Positions 15,149-22,396 of a DNA stretch of 64,000 nucleotides are shown here, in pieces. Location of the stretch: the NCBI RefSeq assembly GCF_003721515.1, contig NZ_RJJD01000001.1, positions 124,001 to 188,000 on the forward strand, read 5' to 3'. Position 1 is the stretch's first letter. The number at the start of each line of letters is the position of its first letter. The DNA comes from Rufibacter latericius (GTDB taxonomy: Bacteria > Bacteroidota > Bacteroidia > Cytophagales > Hymenobacteraceae). The translations under genes and the position numbers were made by a program. The notes under the pieces are model-generated. The model was not told the DNA's origin. It saw nothing but the letters and a program-made list of their open reading frames with translations, and ran no database searches.

Positions 15149-17620
15149 ATGAAAAAACTCTTTCTCCCCTTTCTTCTCCTGTTACTTTCTCCGTTGGCCT
15201 GGGCGCAGCAAACCGGAAAGATCACCGGGGCTGTCCAAGACCAAAGCAACAAACCTCTGGAGGCTGCCACCGTTTCTCTCCTGAAAGCGCAGGACAGCTC
15301 GCTGGTGAAAATCAGCATTACAGATGCCACGGGCAAGTTTGAGCTGGAGAACCTTACATTCAACAACTACCTGGTGGTGGTGAATGCCATGGGCTACAAA
15401 CTTTACCAGAGCGCCCCCCTTACCCTGGATGCTGCTAATCAACAGCTCAGTTTGCCCACCATTACACTGGAGCAGAACGGTGGGCAGGTGCTGCAGGAAG
15501 TGACCGTGGCTAGCCAGAAGCTGTTTGTGGAACAGAAAATTGACCGCACCGTGGTGAACGTGGATGCGCTCCTTTCCAACGCCGGTACCAGCGCGCTGGA
15601 AGTGCTGGAGAAATCGCCGGGCGTGCTGGTGGGCGAAAACGGATCCATCAGTCTGAAAGGAAAAGCGGGCGTGGTGGTGTTCATTGATGACCGCCCCACG
15701 TATTTGGCCGGAACAGATCTGGAAAACTACCTCCGCTCCCTTCCCTCCGAAACGCTTGACAAGATTGAGATCATGACCAACCCACCGGCTAAGTACGAGT
15801 CGGCCGGCAATGCCGGGGTCATCAACATCAGAACGAAGAAATTGGCGGTGGAGGCGTTCAACGGCAACCTGAACCTGAGTTACGGCCGGGGCAAGATGGG
15901 CAAGACCAGCAACAGCCTCAACCTGAACTACCGCAAAAACAAACTGAATGTATTCGCTACTTTGTCGCAAACGGCCCAAAACAACTTCACTGACCTGAAC
16001 ATTGAGCGCCGGTACAAAACCGAGGGAAACCAACTGGAATCCATGTTCAGCCAGTACTCTTACCTGCTGCGCGGGTTTGAATCGTATTCTGCCAAAATAG
16101 GCCTTGATTTCTACGCCACTCCGTCCACCACGCTGGGGTTTGTGGTGAACGGCCTCACCCGTCCCTCCGACAACGACACAGACAATACCAGCCGCCTGCG
16201 GGATGCCAACGGACAGCTCACCTCCACTATCGTAGCCGACAACGTGAGCCAAAACGAATTCCAGAACGGAAGCGTGAACCTGAACCTTCGGCACGAGTTC
16301 GGGAAGACCGGCCGCTCACTGGCCGCCGACGTGGACTACTTGGTGTATAAAACCGATGCCGACCAACTCTACAAAAACTTCCTTTACGGGTCGGGCGGCG
16401 AGCTCACCGGGCAAGACCAATTAGACGGTTCTCTGCCTGCGCGCATTGACATCTACACCGCCAAATCTGATTACCGCCATCCATTGAAAAACGGGGTGAA
16501 CGTAGAAATGGGCGCTAAGGCCAGCTACATCAAAACAGACAACAAAGCCGACTATCTCGCCACCGTGGGTGGTACCACCTCCCCTGATTTCAATTTGAGC
16601 AACCATTTCAAGTACCGCGAGAACATCAACGCCGGGTACCTAAACTTGAACAAAGACTTCAAACAGTGGGCGCTGCAGGCCGGGCTACGGCTGGAGAACA
16701 CTGTTTCTAAGGGACACCAACTGGGCAACGCCGAGAAGAAAGACTCGTCCTTTTCTAGAAATTACACGCACCTGTTTCCCACGCTGTACCTGCAGTACAA
16801 ATTGGATACTGCCGGGGCCAAGAGCGTCACTTTCTCGTACGGCAAACGCATTGACCGTCCGGTTTTCCAGGACCTGAACCCCTTCCTGTCGCCGCTGGAC
16901 AAGCTCACTTACTACTCGGGGAATCCGTTCCTGCAGCCTACCATTTCTCATAACCTAGAGGTATCGTACACGCACAACCTGGTGACAGCCTCGGCGCGCT
17001 ACAGCCGCTCCACCGATCTTATCAACGAGACAATTGAGATTGTAAAAGAGCGTGAAGACGATGGCCAGTTGGTGAACCGCTACTACAGCCGTCCTGGTAA
17101 CCTCAGGTTGGGCGAATCCTTCGTGGTTTCCCTTAATGCCACGCACAATCCGGTGAAGTGGCTCCGGGCCAACCTATACGTCGAACTCAGTCACAATCGC
17201 TTCGACAGCAAATTGTATGACACCTATCTGAAAACCAGCGGCAATTTCTTCTATGCGTCGCTCAACAACCAGATCACCTTGAAGAAAGGCTGGAGCGCGG
17301 AGGTGAGCGGCCAGTACCGCACCGACCTCATCTACACTCAGTTCAAAGTAGGAGGCTATTGGCAGGCGAATGCTGGCGTACAGAAACGCTTCATGCAGGA
17401 AAAAGCCACCCTGCGCCTGAACGTCGCCGATATTTTCTACACCAGAATCACCAACGGAGTCATCAACAACCTCGTCAACACCGAGGCCTGGTGGCGTAAC
17501 GCCGGCGATTCACGGGTGGTCACCCTCTCGTTTTCGTACCGTTTCGGGAAAACGGCCCAGAATCAGCGTCAACGCGAAACCGGCGGTTCTGAAAGCGAAC
17601 AGAACCGGGTGAGGAATTAA
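15149..17620 (+). CDS. outer-membrane beta-barrel protein (TonB-receptor-like, OMP_b-brl_3 type)
   Basis: Outer-membrane protein of 823 residues. Signal peptide MKKLFLPFLLLLLSPLAWAQ. Residues about 22-105 form a carboxypeptidase-regulatory-like domain (ITGAVQDQSNKPLEAATVSLLKAQDSSLVK), then a plug-like part (TSALEVLEKSPGVLVGENGSISLKGKAGVVVFIDDRPTYL, then IEIMTNPPAKYESAGNAGVINIRTKK) and a large barrel with a YSFRF-like end (VVTLSFSYRFGK). This family typically shows an AGNAGVINI plug motif and the barrel motif SYGKRIDRPVFQDLNPF, both present. It follows the blaI/M56 pair by 141 bp on the same strand and may belong to its regulon. Ligand unknown. Confidence 0.9.
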   Translation: MKKLFLPFLLLLLSPLAWAQQTGKITGAVQDQSNKPLEAATVSLLKAQDSSLVKISITDATGKFELENLTFNNYLVVVNAMGYKLYQSAPLTLDAANQQLSLPTITLEQNGGQVLQEVTVASQKLFVEQKIDRTVVNVDALLSNAGTSALEVLEKSPGVLVGENGSISLKGKAGVVVFIDDRPTYLAGTDLENYLRSLPSETLDKIEIMTNPPAKYESAGNAGVINIRTKKLAVEAFNGNLNLSYGRGKMGKTSNSLNLNYRKNKLNVFATLSQTAQNNFTDLNIERRYKTEGNQLESMFSQYSYLLRGFESYSAKIGLDFYATPSTTLGFVVNGLTRPSDNDTDNTSRLRDANGQLTSTIVADNVSQNEFQNGSVNLNLRHEFGKTGRSLAADVDYLVYKTDADQLYKNFLYGSGGELTGQDQLDGSLPARIDIYTAKSDYRHPLKNGVNVEMGAKASYIKTDNKADYLATVGGTTSPDFNLSNHFKYRENINAGYLNLNKDFKQWALQAGLRLENTVSKGHQLGNAEKKDSSFSRNYTHLFPTLYLQYKLDTAGAKSVTFSYGKRIDRPVFQDLNPFLSPLDKLTYYSGNPFLQPTISHNLEVSYTHNLVTASARYSRSTDLINETIEIVKEREDDGQLVNRYYSRPGNLRLGESFVVSLNATHNPVKWLRANLYVELSHNRFDSKLYDTYLKTSGNFFYASLNNQITLKKGWSAEVSGQYRTDLIYTQFKVGGYWQANAGVQKRFMQEKATLRLNVADIFYTRITNGVINNLVNTEAWWRNAGDSRVVTLSFSYRFGKTAQNQRQRETGGSESEQNRVRN

Positions 17621-17639
17621 CCCGGTTTCCAGGTGATTG

Positions 17640-17676
17640 AAAATGCCCAAGATCCGGAAGTGGTCTTGGGCATTTT
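17640..17676. terminator. Rho-independent terminator between convergent genes
   Basis: Perfect 13-bp arms AAAATGCCCAAGA and TCTTGGGCATTTT with an 11-nt loop. T-tracts on both strands make it usable in both directions. It lies 20 bp past the barrel-protein stop. Confidence 0.8.
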
Positions 17677-17716
17677 ACTTTGGATTTAGGTCCCACAGGA
17701 AAACGGAGGCAGATAA

Positions 17717-17750
17717 CGTTTTAGGCCTTATTTGAGGAAAACGGTCTTAT
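17717..17750. repeat. dispersed intergenic palindrome, copy 8, overlapping a stop codon
   Basis: CGTTTTAGGCCTTATTTG / AG / GAAAACGGTCTTAT. The right half encodes the last residues (KTVFLK-stop) of the Gfo/Idh/MocA gene. A second decayed copy (TTTAGGTCCCACAGG / AAAACGGAGG) precedes it at 17683-17710. Confidence 0.55.
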
Positions 17751-18816
17751 TTGACTTCGCCGATTCTTTGGCGGCCTCCAGAATTTCCACCACCTTCACG
17801 TTGAGGGGCAGACCGTACAGATCATTTTGGTCCAAGGTCAGTTTACCGGTTACCACCGAGGCCAGCACCGAGAAAGGATCCAGAAAGGGCTCCGGCCGAG
17901 GGTCCAATTTCAAAGATTCTTCGGGTGAACTATCATTTAGCCGCTGCCGCACGGTAGTGGCATCTACCGCGACGGCGTACCCTTTGGTACCGAACACCTC
18001 CATGTCTTTGCGCGGGAAGGTCCAGTTCCAGGAACCCTGGATGATGCACTGGGCTTTGGGGTACTGCAGAATGATAGAGGCTTCGTCGTCTACGTTTTTG
18101 TAGATTTCGGGCTTGTTCTGCCGGGTGACCGCCGTTACCGAGAGCGGCCGTTCGCCCTTCATGAGCCAGCTCATCAGGTTAGCGCCGTAGCAGCCGAAAT
18201 CGGTCAGGGCTCCCGCCCCGTTCTTCACCGGATCCGTCAGGATTTCCAGGAATTCCGGGCTTACCCCTATTTCCTTGGGTCCCTGGTGCCCATCGTTTAC
18301 CATCACTTTCCGGATTTCGCCCAGTTTTCCTTCGTTATACAGACCAGCTACGTGCTGGTTGCTGGCGTACCAGGAGGTTTCGAAGTTGGTGAGCACGTGA
18401 ATGGCGTGCTTTTGGGCCAAGGCCTGGATTTCCTTTGCATCTGCCAGCGTGGTGGCGAGCGGTTTCTCTACCATCACGTGGATTTTCCGGGGGGCACACG
18501 CCCGCACCACGGATATGTGCTCGTTCGTGGCCCCAAACGCCGACACCGCCTGTGGTTTTACCTTGTCCAGCATTTTGGCAAGGTCATTATAAAAAAGTTT
18601 CGGGCTCAGCTTGTAGCGTTTGGTGTACCGCTCCACCAAAACCGGGTTCGGTTCGTAAATGCCCACCACCAGGATGTCCTGCTTGCCCGGCCGGTTAAAA
18701 ACCCAGTCTACGTGCCCGTGGCTCAAACCCGCTATCGCCAACCGAATCGGTGACTGGGCAGAGGCTTGGGTTAAAGACATCAGACTTAAAAGAAAAAGGA
18801 GTAAAAACGTTTTCAT
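17728..18816 (-). CDS. Gfo/Idh/MocA family oxidoreductase, exported
   Basis: NAD(P)-dependent sugar or polyol oxidoreductase fold. From the ATG at 18816 the protein is 362 residues and begins with a signal peptide (MKTFLLLFLLSLMSLTQASAQ), so it is probably periplasmic. The Rossmann start IRLAIAGLSHGHVDWVFNRPG has GLSHGH where classic members have GxGxxG, and the catalytic EKP motif is intact (HVMVEKPLATTLADAKEIQAL). The C-terminal sheet domain follows (DFGCYGANLMSWLM). A longer start at 18861 would place 15 polar residues before the signal peptide and is rejected. It is the last gene of the minus-strand fucose/rhamnose-type cluster and may act on the same sugar. The substrate is not evident. 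Confidence 0.85.
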   Translation of the reverse strand: MKTFLLLFLLSLMSLTQASAQSPIRLAIAGLSHGHVDWVFNRPGKQDILVVGIYEPNPVLVERYTKRYKLSPKLFYNDLAKMLDKVKPQAVSAFGATNEHISVVRACAPRKIHVMVEKPLATTLADAKEIQALAQKHAIHVLTNFETSWYASNQHVAGLYNEGKLGEIRKVMVNDGHQGPKEIGVSPEFLEILTDPVKNGAGALTDFGCYGANLMSWLMKGERPLSVTAVTRQNKPEIYKNVDDEASIILQYPKAQCIIQGSWNWTFPRKDMEVFGTKGYAVAVDATTVRQRLNDSSPEESLKLDPRPEPFLDPFSVLASVVTGKLTLDQNDLYGLPLNVKVVEILEAAKESAKSNKTVFLK

Positions 18817-18847
18817 AGCTTGAGAATTAGGAAAACCACCTAAGGGA

Positions 18848-18885
18848 TGATTTAGCGTCAATTTCAGGAAAAAGGGGCCAAAACA
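18848..18885. repeat. dispersed intergenic palindrome, copy 9
   Basis: GATTTAGCGTCAATTTC / AG / GAAAAAGGGGCCAAAACAG, 32 bp upstream of the Gfo/Idh/MocA start, in the gap after the SDR gene. Confidence 0.55.
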
Positions 18886-18935
18886 GCACAGGTACTTTTC
18901 AGCTAAGACCCACTATTTTGCCTGCGAGTTCTTGT

Positions 18936-19715
18936 TTAAAGGGCCCGATCCAGGTGCACATAGCCGCCGTCTACGTGGATGATTTGTCCAGTGGTGTGGC
19001 TCGATTTCTCAGAGAGCAGAAAGGCCGCTGTTTGGGCGATTTCCTCCGGCGTGGTCATGCGTTGGCCGAGGGGAATTCTGGAAGTGATTTCCCTGAGCTT
19101 TTCCTCAGGATCAGGCAGGGTCTGAATCCAGCTTTCGTATTGCGGGGTCCAGCTCTCGGCCACGGCAATGGCGTTCACCCTGATGCCGTACTTAAGCAGT
19201 TCCACGGCCCACTCACGGGTAAGGGCATTGCGCCCGCCGTTAGCCGCCGCGTACGCCGATGTGTTGCCCTGCCCGGTCTCGGCCACTTTGGAGGTGATGT
19301 TCAGGATAGCGCCTTTTGATTCCTTCAGCGCTGGCAGGGCATGATGAGCGAGCAAATAGTAATGAACCAGATTCTTGTGGAGCGAAGCCACAAACGATTC
19401 ATAGTCACCTTTCTCCAAGCCAACCCCATCGTTCACCCCGGCATTGTTTACCAAGCCATCTATTTTACCAAACTGACGAAGCACAGCGCTGATGGCTTGC
19501 TGGCATTCCTCGGGGTTGCTCAGTTCGGCTACCACCTGATACGCTTGTCCGCCCTGCTGCTCTATTTCCTGGAGGGCCCCCAGGTTATCGGACTCACTTC
19601 TTCCCAGAATCACCGGAATGGCTTTTTCCTGGGCGAGTACCGTAACAATTCCTTTGCCGATGCCCTTGGCTCCGCCTGAAACGATGAAGACTTTGCCTGC
19701 TAAAAGTAAATCCAT
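18936..19715 (-). CDS. SDR family oxidoreductase, L-fucose dehydrogenase-like, with Asn at the catalytic Lys position
   Basis: Short-chain dehydrogenase of 259 residues, predicted cytoplasmic. The cofactor loop is SGGAKGIGKG (residues 13-22), the NNAG motif is at 90-93, and the catalytic Ser is at 142. The active-site segment reads SAYAAANGGRNALTREW: Tyr155 is present, but the lysine expected four residues later is Asn159. It lies between the lactonase gene and the Gfo/Idh gene, so the likely role is oxidation of L-fucose or L-rhamnose to the lactone. The missing Lys questions activity unless the whole subfamily shares it. The C-terminal segment GQIIHVDGGYVHLDRAL is normal for SDRs. Confidence 0.85.
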   Translation of the reverse strand: MDLLLAGKVFIVSGGAKGIGKGIVTVLAQEKAIPVILGRSESDNLGALQEIEQQGGQAYQVVAELSNPEECQQAISAVLRQFGKIDGLVNNAGVNDGVGLEKGDYESFVASLHKNLVHYYLLAHHALPALKESKGAILNITSKVAETGQGNTSAYAAANGGRNALTREWAVELLKYGIRVNAIAVAESWTPQYESWIQTLPDPEEKLREITSRIPLGQRMTTPEEIAQTAAFLLSEKSSHTTGQIIHVDGGYVHLDRAL

Positions 19716-19757
19716 AGGAGATGTTGAAATGGGCCAGCGCTTTCGTGGCGTTTAGGG

Positions 19758-20579
19758 TTAGAGTTGATAAAACCGCGTGGCGTTCCCTCCGAAGAATAGC
19801 GCCTGCTCGTCTGGACTGAATCCTGAGAAATAGTCTTCCACAATGCCCAGCACTTCCTCATAAGCACCTGCCACCAGGCACACCGGCCAATCAGAACCGA
19901 ACATGATCCTTTTCGGGCCGAAGGTCTCCACCACGGCATCCAGGTAGGGCCTGAAATCAGCCTTTTTCCAGTTCCGCCAATCGGCTTCGGTGACCATCCC
20001 GGAGATTTTGCAGGATACGTTTTCGTGCCCGGCGAAGGCTTTGATCTGCTTTGCCCATTCTTCCCATTTACCGTCTTTGATAGTGGGCTTGGCCAGGTGA
20101 TCGATCACAAAAGGCTGATCCGGGAAAGCGCTCACAAACTCCTTGGTGTACCCTAATTGATCAGGAAAAATTAAGATATCAAAGGTATAGCTGTAATCCC
20201 GCAATTGGGCAATGCCTCGCTTGAAAGCAGGTTGCAGCATCAAGGCCCGGTCTTGGGCACTCTGTAGAATATACCGGAAACCTTTAAGTTTCTTGTATTG
20301 CTTCAAGTACGCCAATTGCTCTCCTACCTGCTCGTCCTGGAACTCCACCCAGCCCACCACACCTTTCACGAAGTCATGCGCCGCGGCGATCTCCAGCAGG
20401 AAATCATTATCTTCCTTGGCCTGCACCAGCACGCACCCGGTAAATCCGTTCTTCTCTAGAATGGGCTGCAGATCCGGAGGCAGGAAATCACGCCTGATGG
20501 CTGCCATGTCCTCGGTGATCCAGGTGTCCCGCGCGGGATCGTACTGCCAGATATGCTGGTGGGCGTCAATCCTGGGCAT
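19758..20579 (-). CDS. amidohydrolase family lactonase (L-fucono- or L-rhamnono-1,4-lactonase type)
   Basis: Metal-dependent TIM-barrel hydrolase of 273 residues, predicted cytoplasmic. The N-terminal metal motif HQH is at residues 7-9 in RIDAHQHIWQYDPARDTWI, followed by the family stretches CVLVQAKEDNDFLLEIA and VKGVVGWVEF, the histidine of VIDHLAKP, and the C-terminal metal aspartate in RIMFGSDWPVC. These match COG3618 lactonases of the L-fucose and L-rhamnose oxidative pathways. The gene overlaps the end of the FAH-family gene by 14 bp, so the two are translated from one transcript. It would open the sugar lactone made by a neighbouring dehydrogenase. Which deoxysugar is used cannot be decided from sequence. 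Confidence 0.88.
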   Translation of the reverse strand: MPRIDAHQHIWQYDPARDTWITEDMAAIRRDFLPPDLQPILEKNGFTGCVLVQAKEDNDFLLEIAAAHDFVKGVVGWVEFQDEQVGEQLAYLKQYKKLKGFRYILQSAQDRALMLQPAFKRGIAQLRDYSYTFDILIFPDQLGYTKEFVSAFPDQPFVIDHLAKPTIKDGKWEEWAKQIKAFAGHENVSCKISGMVTEADWRNWKKADFRPYLDAVVETFGPKRIMFGSDWPVCLVAGAYEEVLGIVEDYFSGFSPDEQALFFGGNATRFYQL

Positions 20580-21423
20580 AGGCTCTGACGGTCTGCCGCG
20601 AGGTGCCTAATCCCTCAATACCCAGTTCCACCACATCGCCGGGCTTCAGGTACACCTGCGGGTTCATGCCTAAGCCAACCCCAGCCGGAGTACCGGTGGA
20701 GATGAGATCACCAGGCAGAAGGGTCATGAACTGGCTGAGGTAAGAAACCAACACCGGAATGTTGAAGATCAGGTTAGAAGTGGAGCCGTCCTGCATGGTT
20801 TCGCCGTTCACGGTGAGCCACAGACGCAGGTTGTCTATATCGCCTAACTCATCTGGCGTAGCCAGGAAGGGACCTACCGGGGCGAAGGTATCGTTGCTTT
20901 TGCCTTTCACCCATTGGCCGCCGCGCTCCAACTGGAAGGCGCGCTCACTGTAGTCGTTGTGCAGCACGTAACCCGCCACGTAATCCAAGGCATCGGCCTC
21001 AAAGACATAGCTAGCTTTCTTGCCGATGACCACCCCCAGTTCCACCTCCCAGTCCAGCTTTTCGGCATTTTTAGGGATGACCACATCGTCGTTGGGGCCG
21101 CAGAGGGCCGTGGTGGCCTTGAAGAAAACGATGGGTTCTTTGGGAATGGCGGCGTTGGTTTCGCGGGCGTGGTCGGCGTAGTTCAACCCAATGCAGACAA
21201 TCTTGGACGGACGCGCAATGGCCGATCCAAGGCGAACTCCTTCAGTTACCTGCGGCAGTTTTCCTTCGTTCTCCCGCACAAAGGCCTGTAATCGGGACAG
21301 GCCATCGTTCTGGAAGAAACCCTCGTTGTAATCTTCACCAAAGGCAGAAACGTCATAAGAGACATCGTTCAGGATAACTCCTGGTTTTTCCTGTCCGGGT
21401 TCTCCAAATCTGAATAACTTCAT
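20566..21423 (-). CDS. fumarylacetoacetate hydrolase family protein, 2,4-diketo-3-deoxy-L-fuconate/rhamnonate hydrolase type
   Basis: Cytoplasmic hydrolase of 285 residues that in this context would split 2,4-diketo-3-deoxy-sugar acid into pyruvate and lactate. The FAH core is clear: KIVCIGLNYADHARE, PIVFFKATTALCGPNDDVVIP, the metal-binding acidic set in LDWEVELGVVIGKKASYV and YVLHNDYSERAFQ, and the closing GDLISTGTPAGVGLG. The short N-terminal domain (MKLFRFGEPGQEKPGVIL) is typical of the bacterial subgroup. It sits between the two SDRs and the lactonase in one transcription unit. A plain FAH-type isomerase or hydrolase of another pathway is possible, but the neighbours favour deoxysugar acids. 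Confidence 0.88.
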   Translation of the reverse strand: MKLFRFGEPGQEKPGVILNDVSYDVSAFGEDYNEGFFQNDGLSRLQAFVRENEGKLPQVTEGVRLGSAIARPSKIVCIGLNYADHARETNAAIPKEPIVFFKATTALCGPNDDVVIPKNAEKLDWEVELGVVIGKKASYVFEADALDYVAGYVLHNDYSERAFQLERGGQWVKGKSNDTFAPVGPFLATPDELGDIDNLRLWLTVNGETMQDGSTSNLIFNIPVLVSYLSQFMTLLPGDLISTGTPAGVGLGMNPQVYLKPGDVVELGIEGLGTSRQTVRAYAQD

Positions 21424-21466
21424 AAACTATGATCAAGTTAAGATGGGAAAGGGGTAAGTTCTATTT

Positions 21467-21505
21467 CGTTTAGGACCTGTTTTCCTGAAAACGGCTCTAA
21501 AACAG
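21467..21505. repeat. dispersed intergenic palindrome, copy 10
   Basis: GTTTAGGACCTGTTTTC / CT / GAAAACGGCTCTAAAAC, one of the best-preserved copies. It fills most of the 83-bp gap between the SDR stop and the FAH start, inside a predicted operon. Confidence 0.75.
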
Positions 21506-21506
21506 G

Positions 21507-22271
21507 TTAACTGTTCAGCCTGATGAAGCCGCCATCAATGGGATAGTCGCAGCCGGTAATGAACCCAGCTTCGTCTGAGCACAGGAACAGCGCCAATGCG
21601 GCTACTTCCTCAGGTTTGGCCATCCGGCCGATGGGCTGGGTTTTAGACAGCTTCTCGAACATCTCTGTTTCCTGGCCCGGGTAATTCTTGGAGATAAACC
21701 CATCTACGAAGGGCGTATGCACCCGCGCCGGCGATACGCTGTTACACCTGATGTTGTAAGGCAGATAATCCTTGGCCACCGATAAGGTCATGGCGTACAT
21801 GGCTCCTTTGCTCATGGAGTAGGCAAACCGATCTGACAAACCTACGTGCGAAGCAATGGAGGCCATGTTCAGGATAACCCCGCCGCCCTGCTCCTTCATT
21901 TGGGCCACAGCGGCTTGAAGGCAATTGTAAGCACCTTTCACGTTTACCTGGTAGATTTTGTCCAAGTCTTCCTCAGTGGTGTTCTCCACGTTCCCGATGT
22001 GGGCGATGCCGGCGTTGTTCACCAGAATGTCTACCCGGGGAATGGCCTTGAAAACCGCTTTTACCTGCTCCTGGTCTCTTACATCACAGGCGTGGCTTTG
22101 GGCTGAACCTCCGGCGGCCTCAATCTCCGAGATGGTTTCCTGGGCATTTTCCGTCGATAGTTCCAGCACCTGCACCTGGGCTCCTTGTCGCGCGAAGACC
22201 AGAGAAATGGCTTTCCCAATGCCGCTTCCGCCACCGGTGACTACTACTGTTTTGCCCGTTAAATCAAACAT
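21507..22271 (-). CDS. SDR family oxidoreductase, 2-keto-3-deoxy-L-fuconate dehydrogenase-like
   Basis: Cytoplasmic NAD(P)-dependent dehydrogenase of 254 residues with a complete SDR active site: cofactor loop TGGGSGIGKA (12-21), NNAG (85-88), Ser138, Tyr151 and Lys155 (YSMSK). The closing segment ITGCDYPIDGGFIRLNS is standard. Its most likely step is oxidation of the 2-keto-3-deoxy acid to the 2,4-diketo acid used by the next gene. It begins downstream of the TonB receptor gene, separated by a perfect hairpin of the dispersed palindrome family. Substrate assignment rests on the neighbourhood. Confidence 0.87.
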   Translation of the reverse strand: MFDLTGKTVVVTGGGSGIGKAISLVFARQGAQVQVLELSTENAQETISEIEAAGGSAQSHACDVRDQEQVKAVFKAIPRVDILVNNAGIAHIGNVENTTEEDLDKIYQVNVKGAYNCLQAAVAQMKEQGGGVILNMASIASHVGLSDRFAYSMSKGAMYAMTLSVAKDYLPYNIRCNSVSPARVHTPFVDGFISKNYPGQETEMFEKLSKTQPIGRMAKPEEVAALALFLCSDEAGFITGCDYPIDGGFIRLNS

Positions 22272-22302
22272 AAGGTGTCTTTGTTATGAGAAGCATTCGT
22301 TT

Positions 22303-22338
22303 GTTTCGGGGCTGTTTTGCTTAAAACAGCCCCGAAAC
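22303..22338. repeat. dispersed intergenic palindrome, copy 11 (perfect)
   Basis: Exact 16-bp arms GTTTCGGGGCTGTTTT and AAAACAGCCCCGAAAC around a GCTT loop, 32 bp upstream of the SDR start. This is the reference copy of the family. It could also act as a weak terminator for the TonB receptor transcript, though no clear U-tract follows. Confidence 0.85.
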
Positions 22339-22396
22339 TGTGGAATCAGAAATTAGCGCATCCGCAGGTGCCTTTATTAATAATCTGCAGACTTGC

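Noticed and set aside
15182-16294. 370-codon open frame on the minus strand
   Set aside because: It lies wholly opposite the beta-barrel protein gene, has no family features, and its His/Val/Gln-rich composition is typical of antisense frames in this DNA.
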